Source of the DNA: Simmondsia chinensis
Taxonomy: Eukaryota; Streptophyta; Magnoliopsida; Caryophyllales; Simmondsiaceae
Direction of reading: 5' to 3'
DNA: 64,000 bases
Assembly: GCA_018398585.1 (NCBI GenBank)
Contig: JAGTTD010000024.1
Location: forward strand, 8,088,071-8,152,070
The notes beneath the pieces are model-generated. The model had not been told where the DNA came from. It saw only the letters and a list, made by a program, of their open reading frames with translations, and ran no database searches. Of this stretch, positions 55,135 through 64,000 are shown one piece after another; position 1 is the first letter of the stretch, and each line of letters starts with the position of its first letter. A program made the position numbers and the translations under genes.

Positions 55135-56530
55135 ATTGCAAAAGTTTTGAAGGAATGTTTTTTTGACTATAATCTGGAATCCAATATTTCATCTGTGGTT
55201 GTTGATAATTGTACTACAAATGATGCAATGATGGACATTTTGAAGGAGAAACTTGATTTTGATTCACTTTTAATGGATGGGAAGTTTTTGCACATGCGAT
55301 GTAGTGCACATATATTAAATTTGATTATACATGATGGGTTGGAAGTCATCGGTGATGGGATTGAGAGGATCCATGATTATGTTTCTTTTTGGATCGCCAC
55401 TCCAAAGAGAGGTGAGAAATTTGAGGATTTGGCTCGTGTTTTGAAAATTGCTTCTTCTAAAAAGTTAGTTCTTGATTGCAGAACTAGATGGAACTCCACA
55501 TTTTTAATGCTTGAGACAGCTTTGTTTTATAAGGAGGTATGTTATAGACTAAGGTGTTTGAATGCAAGGCTTAAATTTGTTATGCCTAGTGATAAAGATT
55601 GGGAGTTTGCTATGCTGGTTTGTGGCAAGTTGAGGTTGTTTTATGAAGTGACATAATTGCTTTCTAAAAGAAATTATCCAACTGCCAATTTGTTTTTTCG
55701 AAAAGTGTGTGAGATTAAGCTTGCTTTGTCTCTATGGATTAGATCTGATGTTGAGGTTATTTCTGAGATGGCATTCAAAATGACGGAGAAGTTTGACAAA
55801 TATTGGTTGCACACGAATGGGATCTTAACTGTTGCTAGCATTCTAGATCCAAGGAATAAGGTGGATTGTGTGGAATTTTACTTCAATGACATTTATGGGA
55901 GTGATGCACATTATGAAATTATTAGGGTGAAAAATTTTTGTTACGATCTTTTGTCTAAATACCAAGACAAGACAAATTCGAGAAGAGGAGTTGAAGGAAA
56001 TTCAATTGGTAGCTCCAAACAAAATGAGGGTGTCAAGGTTGGAAAACGATAGAGTTCGATATTTGTTCCTCCTCATACTAGTTTAGGCGATAAATTTTCT
56101 TTATACAAGCAAAACAAGGTGAGAAAAGTGAATGTGAGATCTTAGTTGGAACATTACTTGAAGGATGACCCATTACCTGAAAGTAACAGTTTTGATGTTC
56201 TTAACTATTGGAAAATTGACCTCAAGTATCCTACCTTGAAGATGATTGCTAAGGATATTTTAGCAATTCCAATTTCTATGGTATCTTTAGAAAGCGCATT
56301 TAATATAGGTGGTAGGGTCATAAGTCCACGTCGTGCTAGACTTCATGCAAGAATAGTGGAAGTATTGATGTGTTTGCAAAATTGGTTGATTGGAGAGTTT
56401 ACAGATAACGGTTTTATGATTCAACTTTTATGTTCTGGTTTAAAATTTTTCTCTACAATTTTACATCTAATCTTTTCTAATTTTTCTTCCATCTCCCATG
56501 GAAAATATTTATGCTTATGCTATTATTGGT
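55135..56530 (+). pseudogene. hAT transposase, catalytic and dimerisation regions
   Basis: One reading frame runs about 1.4 kb with three stops (55,654; 56,050; 56,143) and no frameshift. SSVVVDNCTTNDAMMDIL, LHMRCSAHILNLIIHDGLEV (the CxxH core with CAHILNL), SFWIATPKRGEKFEDLARVL, LDCRTRWNSTFLMLETALFY, NYPTANLFFRKVCEIKLALS and KFDKYWLHTNGILTVASILD, then the C-terminal hAT dimerisation domain: FDVLNYWKIDLKYPTLKMIA, DILAIPISMVSLESAFNIGG and RVISPRRARLHARIVEVLMC. The protein binds element ends and cuts them. Non-autonomous now, but only lightly decayed. Confidence 0.93.
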
Positions 56531-56690
56531 GATGATTCCGATGAGGAAGAAACAGATGTTAGTGAAGTCATTGAACCGGTAAAATCTATTATTTTACATA
56601 CTTACAGTCCTTCATATACATTTGATTATAAGTATCTTTATTCTAAATTAAGTTCTTTCCCCATTCCTTTAAATTTAGGATGAGGTGGAT
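56498..56690 (+). other. possible last exon and 3' UTR of hAT transposase
   Basis: A short frame with an acidic tail (GDDSDEEETDVSEVIE) lies where hAT genes often have a small terminal exon. 56,690-57,070 is AT-rich 3' UTR with the word ttggagctt repeated. Confidence 0.45.
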
Positions 56691-57314
56691 GATGAGGATA
56701 CTTAACATTGGAGCTTGGAGCTTTTGTTGAATGAAGAGGCTTATGGAGCTTATTTTTGCTGTTAATCCATCACTTTTTTGTAATTGTGTGCTCCAAGCAT
56801 TTTGGAGCTTCTTTGACACTACAATGTGAATCCATTATTTTTTTTGATGATTGTACCAAGCATTAAGCAACTTGTTTGATACTATATTGTTCATTTTGTG
56901 AAAAAGAAAACCTATGATGTAATAAGTTTATATATATAAATTAGGTCTAGATTTTTTGAATGATTAACAAGTATTTTGTTATTATTACCATGTGTATTAA
57001 TAGAAAAGGAAAAAATGACAACAATTTGGCCAAATATTTGATTGTGTTATTATTTGTGTTGGATTACAATTTGTTCTAGTATTTAAATGGGTGATGGATT
57101 TGGATCGGATATCCATTCCACTCGATGGATTTGGATTTGGATTAAACTTTTATAAAATATATGGAATTTTTTGGATTTGGGTTGGATCGGGTTTTTTGGG
57201 TTGGATCTGGATGGAGGCAAACCCGATCCAAATCCAACCCATTGCTATCCCTAGTCACTAATGTTATCCCATGTTATGTACCTGGTGTTAAATTTAAAAA
57301 AGTCTTAAATATTG

Positions 57315-57874
57315 GAGCCATTAGTCAAAATAACACCAAAATAAAAAATATTTTCAAAATTAACTTTAAAAAAACTATTTCTCCAAATGACGTCCATGTC
57401 ATTATTCGCTTTTTTTATTCTTTTTTTTAACTTTTTTCAAAAGAACTTAGGAAGAGATATTCAGTGCACAATTTTCAATACAAGCATTTTTTTCTTTCAA
57501 AAATTAGAGGAAAAACTTTCAATTATTTTTAATACATGCATTTTAATTTTTTTCAATGCATGCACGTGCATCTATGCGTGTTTATTTTTTAGATTTATAA
57601 TATTTTTTTGGATTACAATAATAAGATAAATTAAATTATTTATACAAAAATTTAAGGTAAATATTTAATAAAGAATTTAAGTTAATTTATTTTTATGATT
57701 AAGAAAATATTATAAATTTAAAAATTTATACATGTAGTGAAAACAAAATACAAAAGTAAAAAAAGGTTAAAAAAATTTCAAATGATGATATGAATGTCAT
57801 TTAGGGAAATCTTTTTCTTTAAAATTTGATTTTGGAAATATTTTTTATTTTATTGTTATTTGGGGCTTTGGCTC
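57315..57874. mobile_element. foldback MITE with inverted repeats of about 80 bp
   Basis: Left arm gagccattagtcaaaataac, then accaaaataaaaaatatttt. Right arm reverse complemented: gagccaaagccccaaataac, then aataaaataaaaaatatttc. Further matching extends through tgacgtccatgtcat / tgacattcatatcat. The centre is AT-rich and non-coding. TATTG occurs next to both ends (57,310-57,314; 57,877-57,881). Confidence 0.75.
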
Positions 57875-57881
57875 TGTATTG

Positions 57882-58579
57882 TAATGTGAATTTTATTATT
57901 ATCATAGTTTGCTCCTTCCAAAATTTATGTGCTATTTTTCTTTTTGCTTTAGAAAATGAGTGAGGTGTTTCATTTTCAATAAAGAATTTCACTTAATATG
58001 GGATGTAATTCTTTTTAAAGTTTTTGTTTATTTTTTTTTCAGTTGCTTTATTCTTAAGTGTTCTGTTCGCAGTTATTGTTAAATTTTTAAGATATTATTC
58101 TTTTCTTAATTATTTTTTATAAGACTGATGATCAATTTGGTTTGATATATCACATTGAGATGGTATAATTAAGAAATGTATTTAGAACAAATAACATCAT
58201 ATGACAGATTATATAGTCTTTATACATATTACTTATCAAAAAAAAAAAAGTCTTTATACATATGATGTATGTATATGTTTTTATATTATTTGAAGGATAA
58301 AACATACTAATGTTTATGTATAGTTTAAACTTCATTCAAAGCTACTATCATCATAATTAGATAAAATTATCCGGCCTTCTATTTTCTTATACTTCTAATA
58401 AAATTGGAGTTCTTATGTTTAGTATTTTTTGTTGCATAACTGTTTTTTTAATTACTCTGAGTTAACCTTAGTTAATGCTACCCTATATTTGTTTTTCCTT
58501 TTTTATTTATTTTACAAAATAGTTTTCAAAGAATTTTGATAATTCAATTAATATTTATGTTTGTAATATATTCTGTTTA
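57882..58579. other. AT-rich spacer between MITEs
   Basis: Nothing recognised; low-complexity T-rich stretches only. Confidence 0.5.
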
Positions 58580-59150
58580 GGATGCATTTAGTTCAATTTA
58601 TTTTAGCTTACAAGTTTCAATAGAATATGTCCGTTTAAAATTTGTATCGTTTTATAGTGAAGTGTTTGGTTGTGCAGTGCAAAAGAGTGTTTGGATACAT
58701 GCATAAAAATAGAAAATTTTCTATTATAATAAGAAAAATGACTTAATAATTATCACATAATTATAATAGATAAGAGAGAATCATTATTTTGTTCAAAAAA
58801 AAAAAAAAGAAAGAGAGAATCATTATAATGGTTGTTGGTCAAGGTAGTTGAGAGTGTAGCAACCCATAAGGGTAAACAGGGTGGTGGTAGGTGAGGATAG
58901 TAATAACAAGTAAAAGTAAGTCAGATTTGAGACTAATATTGTCTTTCTAAAATATTTTTTTGAGATAAATTGTGAAAGGATCAAATTTTGCATATTTTTC
59001 TGTTTAGTTATAAAACAGTTTTTTTATCTTTCTACTTAAGCTGTGAAAAAGATATAAAAAAGTCCTTTTTGTGAACCAAACGCAAGCCTACTAGTCAACT
59101 ACAACGTTTTCACAGCTTTAAACTGTTAAAAAGTTTAGCCAAACATACCC
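58580..59150. mobile_element. Tourist-like MITE, second copy of the family at 54,560
   Basis: TTA flanks (58,577-58,579; 59,151-59,153). Ends ggatgcatttagttc and (reverse complement) gggtatgtttggcta; 571 bp. The interior is the reverse complement of the 54,560-55,134 copy with moderate divergence. TTA duplications point to PIF/Harbinger. Confidence 0.82.
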
Positions 59151-59383
59151 TTAGTGTATAAGAATATATCTTTTCAATTGTCATATCACAATAATTATTA
59201 TGTTGCCTTATAGACCACTCCTCTTTTATATTGCTAAGAAAGACCGCTCTACCTTTTTTTTTTCATTCATATAATTATTCTCGCAATTATTATTCATTGT
59301 TTTAGTAATAGAACTCTTATGTATCATTGGGAATTACAATTAAGAGAAAATTTGGTTCATAGCACCAATATTTGGGAACATAT

Positions 59384-59772
59384 TTTTGGATAAATTACAT
59401 GTGAATACCCCGAGATTTGGTATATTAATCTTTTAGTCGCAAACTTCGTAAAATGATTATTTAGCCCAAAGGTTATATATATTTAATAAAATAATTTAAA
59501 TAATTAAAGAATATAAAGTTTGCCCTTATTTGTTGGTAAACCCACAATTCCCTTGCTAATCCCATCATCCTACACACAAACCACCTTGTTGTGATGTTGC
59601 TAATGAAAAAGAGTTGGATAAGATACCTAGTTTACATCCTTGCATACTATTGTTTAGACTATTTTATTAAATATATATGTAAATTTTTAACTAAAATATT
59701 ACTTCATAAAGTTTATAAAATAAAAAATTGATATACAGAACCTCAGGCATCAATATGCAATTTATCCAAAAA
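59384..59772. mobile_element. MITE of the ggataaatta type, about 385 bp
   Basis: Left end tttttggataaattacatg, then ccccgagatttggtatatt. Right end reverse complemented: tttttggataaattgcata, then gcctgaggttctgtatat. Elements with GGATAAATTAC ends and a CCCC(C)TGAGGTTTGG-like word are common in plants. No coding capacity. Confidence 0.75.
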
Positions 59773-61020
59773 TTATATAAATATGTACTTTACCCTATAT
59801 CTTTTAGATAGCTTGAAATTTTGAAATGCTTGTGAGATATCCTAAAATTGATAACTTTTGTTTATCAAGTACCTTGCCATGACTTTATTAGTTTCCGTCA
59901 AATTATACTAATATAAAACTTTAAACAAAACAATGTCTCAAATAATAAATACAAACTAAGTATACCAAAATTAAAATGCCTACAAAAAAATTACTTTAAT
60001 CATCAATAACAATAAAAAGAGACAAGTAATAATAACTTCTACCAAAAAAACACCAGTACTAAAAATATCTATAATAAGTACACAGAATTTGAAATGATTA
60101 AAAAATTACTTCAATAATTAGTACTAATAAAAAAATAAATCCTAAACGATGACCTGTAACAAAAAAAGGCACCAACGCTAGACAAAATAGAATAAGTACA
60201 CTAGGTTTGAAATGCATAAAACAATAAAACAAACACTTCAATCTTAGGTAATAGTGCAAAAAAAAAAAAAAAAAAATATCTTATTCCATTCAGTTATATG
60301 GTTAAGGTATTGGGAGTATTAGGCTAATTATCTATCAATTAGAAAATCAATTACCAAAGGTACAAAATAAAAAATTTTAATTATATATGTATTATAGATT
60401 TTTGATAAATACCTATGATAACAGCATAAAATTAAACTTCTTTGCTGCAAAGTCTTGGTAGTGTCTACAGTATAATATAAATAATATGATTCATCATTAT
60501 TTAATTTCTATTCACGTAATATGATACACAGTATAATATAGATATATATAGAGAGCTAATACAATTAATTTATAATATTGAAATAAAAATAACTAAAAAT
60601 AGTAATAAAACATATGATCAAATATATAAACTATGTGTTATATTATGATTCAAGCTACGGATGTTTGATCAAACTCTAACTCGATTTGAATATGGCTAAA
60701 GGTAAGATGACCTGGAGCTTGAAATGGCCTAATTCAATAAATACGAAATGATGATTAGTCAAATCCATAAAGACAAGACCAAACATAAAAATAGTTGTTC
60801 CAAATTTTGAATGACCTAACTCGATTAACTAGAATCCCAGATAATGATTTGAGTTTAAAATGACTTAGTTTGACTCAAATTTAGATTAAGCTAAACCAAA
60901 GTAATTGAACAATATCCACACATGAGATGACTTGAATCATTTTTACAAGTCACAAAGCTAAGCCTAAAATTTCTCAAAGAGAACTTTACCTTTAATATAT
61001 ATAAAAAAAAGAGATAAATA
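59773..61020. other. AT-rich DNA, no gene
   Basis: Contains an A run at about 60,255-60,277 and, at 60,660-60,960, a stretch with repeated degenerate words (aaatgacctaactcgatt and aaaatgacttagtttgact), perhaps an old LTR. Nothing is assignable. Confidence 0.45.
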
Positions 61021-61039
61021 AAATCAACCACTCATACTT

Positions 61040-61945
61040 TAAGGGAGTGAACCTTGCTATGTTGGCTAATCAGGTCTGGAGCTTCTTAATAATCCTAGTG
61101 AGTTTTGGGCTAAATTTATTAAAGGAATTTACTTCCCATATGGGGGTTTTTTGGGGGCAACAATTGGGTCATCTCCCTTGTGATGGTGGCAAAGTATGGT
61201 TGAGGGCAGGAATTTTATAAAGTTGGGTCTTAAATACAATGTCAACAATAGCTTTTTAATATCGGTGTGGGACTACGAGTGGACTCTAGAAGTTGACCGC
61301 TTGCTTTTGCAAATTCCCCTCCTATGAGAGTCTCTAAACTTATTAATTCTATATGACGAGGGGTTGTGATGGTAGAAGCCTCTGAAAAATTTTCCCTAAC
61401 AAAGTTTCTCAAGTTATTAAGGGAATCCCAATCTCTGATCATAGAGTTGATAACAAATTAATATGGAAGTGGGACAGCAAAAGGATGTACAAAGTTAAAC
61501 GAGGTTATGCTTGCTAGAACCATAGGCAGGCCTCCATTGACGCGACCAATAGTGCCTCCTCTTCCTCCTGCCTTGATCGAGTGTTCTAATGTCCCTCCTT
61601 GTGTCCGACTCTTTCTTTAAAGGCTTTGTTATGATACCTTACCTTCTAAAGCTAATTTAGTTAAAAAAAGGTGTCTTGGTGTCGGGTACTTGTTCTACAT
61701 CTGGAGGGCTTGAGGAATCGGTAGATCACTTATTATATTTTAGCCCCTTTGCGCGAGCAATTTGGTTAGCATCCAATGTTGGTTATAAATCGGTATTGGA
61801 AGGGTTCCTGGACTTCCTTCAATGGTGGAAATCAATGTCTATCTATCTTGTTGTTGACTCGTTAGTGGAATCGGTAGATCACTTATTATTTTTTTGCCCC
61901 TCTATTGCATCTATGTGCTGGTTATGGAAATTCCATTGTATGTTG
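61040..61945 (+). pseudogene. LINE ORF2 C-terminal zf-RVT region
   Basis: LAMLANQVWSFLNNPSEFWA, KFIKGIYFPYGGFFGGNNW, then (61,455-61,510) NKLIWKWDSKRMYKVKRGYA, the usual entry to zf-RVT. ESVDHLLYFSPFARAIWLAS follows. ESVDHLL recurs 154 bp later as ESVDHLLFFCPSIASMCWLW, a partial duplication. Many stops. Confidence 0.78.
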
Positions 61946-63006
61946 TGTTGGAAAAATGATGCAAGCTAAATTTAAGTGCGATGGAAAATGTCTAGTTCAA
62001 ATCCCACATTGGAAAATTGATGGAGGGTAGTGTAGTTTATATAGACACGTGTCATCACTCCACTTCAATTAAGTCATGAGTGAGAAAATGGTGGAGCCAC
62101 ATGCACGCCTGCAGCGCTCGAGCGTGGGTGTGGGTTATCTTTTTGTTAGGGGGTACATTTATTTTGCAGAAAAAAAATCTTATCTTACCGTTGTTTATTA
62201 CTGCTGGGGGTTGCAGAACTTAAATGAAATGGCTGTCGGAAAAAGATCTTGGCTAATTAAGCTTATGCAATTAACCACTACAAGCCGTTTTTTGAACGTC
62301 GGAGGATTACCTTGTTGTATACCATTATTTTAATCAATTCCAAGTGCTGCAGAATAATTTAGTATAAATCTCAAGCTTTACATACACATAATCAGACATC
62401 AATCAACAACATTCTCCTCTTCTTTCATCCTCAGTCCCTCTTTTTCTTAAAATATTTGGGCAAAGTTCTTGGGCTCTCTTACCCGACGACTAACGAGTGC
62501 ACGTTAATCGTTGGACCGTGTTAATCCTGGAGGACGGCCGCCGGCAACCCTGTTTGCACCTAGCAGCGGTGAAATCGTATTTTAGGACAGTGGCCATTTG
62601 GCACGGCACGGTATCTTCGGTATTCTAATAAATCTCTTCAATTTTCGGTATTGTTTGATTGCTATGTTTAGGTGTTTTCACTGCGTTTTGTCACTATTTT
62701 TCGTTGCAGATTTTTCTTGCAATTTTTACTACTTTTTTTTACTGAATTTTATGGCTGTAGATTTCACTGGCTTTACCGATTAATTTTACTGCAATTTACA
62801 GTTTAATTTATAGCAATAATTGGGTTATTTTCTGCAATTTTTTAGTATTTTTATGCTTTATTTTCTGCAGTATTTTTCCAGTATTTCTGCAGTATTCTTG
62901 CTGTATTTTCTGCAGTATTTTTTCAGTATTTTTGCTATATTTTTCCACTGTATTTTTTGTAGTATTTTTATTGTATTCTCGCTACTGTTGCACTATTATT
63001 CCAACA
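61946..63006 (+). mobile_element. copia-type solo LTR, 1.06 kb
   Basis: Starts tgttggaaaaatgatgcaag and ends ctattattccaaca. Flanks tgttg (61,941-61,945) and ggttg (63,007-63,011) differ at one base. No primer site follows. A TATA-like tagtataaatctc is at about 62,359-62,371, followed by a pyrimidine-rich leader. The 3' third is a T-rich minisatellite. It interrupts the LINE coding sequence, which resumes on the right. Confidence 0.75.
62820..62992 (+). repeat. T-rich minisatellite with ctgcagtattttt units inside the solo LTR
   Basis: Repeats of 15-25 bp built on tattttctgcagtattttt and tccagtatttttgc. It explains the Phe/Leu-rich open frames here, which are not genes. Confidence 0.8.
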
Positions 63007-63600
63007 GGTTGGTTATGCAAGGAATATCTGATGAACCGAGAAGGGTGGCTTTTGTTGCACGCAAGGAAGCAAAGGAGCTTAGGGAGACGATTCCTTTGGT
63101 CACGCCTTGATTTAAAGCCCTAGAGCCATCTTGGTCCGGGCCAAACCATCCCCTGGGATTGTAAAAATTGACATTGATGTGGCTTGGGTTCATGGTTCAT
63201 CTAATGCGGGTGTGTTAGTAGTTGTCTGAAACAACAATGGCTTGGTTGTGGATGGTTGCTGTGGTACTATTTTTGCTGGGTCAATTCTCATTGTTGAAAA
63301 TCATTTTATGCTTGCCATTTTCCGATTTCCATGGGTTTCGATTTAGTTATTTTTGAATCTGATTGTCATAGGCTCATTCAAGCTCTCTGCTAGTAGTGAA
63401 AGCCCACCTTGCGAAATTGATGCTACTATTTTTGATATCTTTCTTTTGCGTTGTAAATTTTGTTTTATTGGATCCCTACAACAGTTCATAGGGTGGCTCA
63501 TGAAGTTGCAGGAGCTCATAAATTGGGCTCATGTATTCATGATTAGGTTTTATCCCTCACCCCTGCTATAAGGAATGCTTGTCTTTTGGATATTAGTGAA
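63007..63600 (+). pseudogene. LINE-encoded RNase H domain
   Basis: In shifting frames: KPSPGIVKIDIDVAWVHG (beta-strand 1 with catalytic Asp), SSNAGVLVVV, NNNGLVVDGCCGTIFAG and GFDLVIFESDCHRLIQALC (about 63,335-63,390, with the catalytic E-S-D region), then GWLMKLQELINWAHV. This is the plant-type RNase H (RVT_3) at the end of some L1 ORF2 proteins. Broken by stops and deletions. Confidence 0.8.
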
Positions 63601-63630
63601 TAGTTTTGCCTTAGGACTTTTTGATTAAAA

Positions 63631-64000
63631 AATATAAAAAGAAAAAGTTGCACATTACTTTTAAAATGTCTTAACTAAAAAAGCAAAAATAAATATTTTA
63701 TTGCATATAAGTTCATGCTCTGTAACATAAATAAAAACCATCGACTGATTGTCTAATCTAAAGGAAAAATTGAGTACAAATTTTAAGAACTCTAAATTAA
63801 AAAAAAAATGAAGACAGAGACAAATTCAAAAAAAAAATCACTATGAAAATACCTAAAATAATATTTCATTTAAATATAACCGTGCTCAGTAAATTGTACG
63901 GTATAAACGTTGTACACATTTGTACACTGTATATAATATATTAGCTTTCAATAAATCATCTTCACATAGCCTAAAATTGTGATGTGTACCTGAAGTAACC
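63631..64000. other. AT-rich DNA at right edge, nothing recognised
   Basis: Low-complexity A/T sequence. The stretch near 63,890-63,940 (gttgtacacatttgtacac) is a short imperfect palindrome without known role. Confidence 0.45.

Larger units (their letters stand above)
50284..57253 (+). mobile_element. Ac-like hAT DNA transposon, 7.0 kb, with nested insertions
   Basis: The left end tagggatgccaattgg and right end (reverse complement) tagggatagcaatggg match in 11 of 13 leading bases; TAGGGAT is also how the Ac ends begin. Both subterminal regions (50,300-50,470 and 57,080-57,240) are packed with tggatttgg/ccaaatcca words, as expected for transposase binding. The transposase gene is inside. The 8-bp flanks tgcaaagg and gtcactaa do not match, so one flank was rearranged. 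Inside are RTE-3, RTE-4 and a MITE. Confidence 0.82.
61021..63630 (+). mobile_element. 3' part of a second L1-type LINE, split by a solo LTR
   Basis: ORF2 C-terminal sequence at 61,040-61,945 and RNase H at 63,007-63,600 are separated by a solo LTR. The reverse transcriptase core is missing at the left (5' truncation). The right end is near the A-rich ttgattaaaaaatataaaaa at about 63,630. Different subfamily from the 26-31 kb LINE, because this one has an RNase H. Confidence 0.75.

Noticed and set aside
53964..56530. Domesticated host transposase gene (RICESLEEPER/DAYSLEEPER type)
   Set aside because: It is bounded by hAT ends with subterminal repeats, and has stops, a MITE in an exon and frameshifts in the BED finger; it is a decayed transposon, not an exapted gene.
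62820..63110. 96-codon Phe/Leu-rich frame resembling a membrane protein
   Set aside because: Encoded by a T-rich minisatellite in a solo LTR and runs across the LTR end into LINE sequence.

Overview
The window is plant nuclear DNA, most likely from a eudicot with a large, repeat-rich genome. Evidence: AT-rich sequence, Ty1-copia primer sites matching initiator tRNA-Met, chromovirus-type Ty3-gypsy pol, plant L1 and RTE non-LTR elements, an Ac-like hAT transposon and Tourist-like MITEs. I could not recognise a host protein-coding gene, tRNA gene or intact rRNA gene. Everything assignable is a transposable element, most of it decayed and nested, as in pericentromeric or intergenic heterochromatin. 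The species cannot be named from this sequence.

Layout. 1-2.15 kb: unassigned AT-rich DNA with a CA/TA microsatellite and a 10-unit TATATAA minisatellite. 2.15-11.3 kb: minus-strand copia remnant (copia-A) whose LTR holds an RTE fragment, which itself holds a gypsy solo LTR (TSD CCCCA). 11.3-14.9 kb: a plus-strand LTR of the same family, head to head with the first and split by a minus-strand solo LTR (TSD GTAAG). 14.9-15.4 kb: a 70-bp satellite array. 15.4-18.3 kb: minus-strand copia-B gag and LTR with an inserted Tourist-like MITE. 18.3-20.2 kb: a foldback element carrying a non-autonomous hAT (8-bp TSD). 20.6-33.8 kb: copia-1 (LTRs about 1.93 kb), holding a SINE in its 5' LTR and a 5-kb L1-type LINE in pol. 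34.2-48.0 kb: copia-2 of the same family (TSD AAGTA), holding a truncated RTE in its 5' LTR and a near-full-length RTE in its leader. Copia-2 sits in the 3' LTR of a minus-strand gypsy chromovirus (33.8-34.2 and 48.05-50.3 kb). 50.3-57.25 kb: an Ac-like hAT with two RTE fragments and a MITE inside. 57.3-59.8 kb: three MITE or foldback elements. 61.0-63.6 kb: the 3' part of an L1 LINE split by a copia-type solo LTR.

The most interesting item is a short element present twice (20,191-20,363 plus strand; 22,509-22,740 minus strand). Its head is 94 nt of 5S rRNA containing the whole internal Pol III promoter, and its body matches the 3' end of the RTE elements in this window. The second copy has a perfect 18-bp target-site duplication. 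This is the architecture of a 5S-rRNA-derived SINE that borrows RTE machinery. A stem-loop with changing sequence but retained pairing lies in the shared 3' region of the SINEs and RTEs and is a candidate recognition structure. The RTE copies here are all broken (the longest has lost both RT catalytic aspartate motifs), so any active partner would be elsewhere in the genome.
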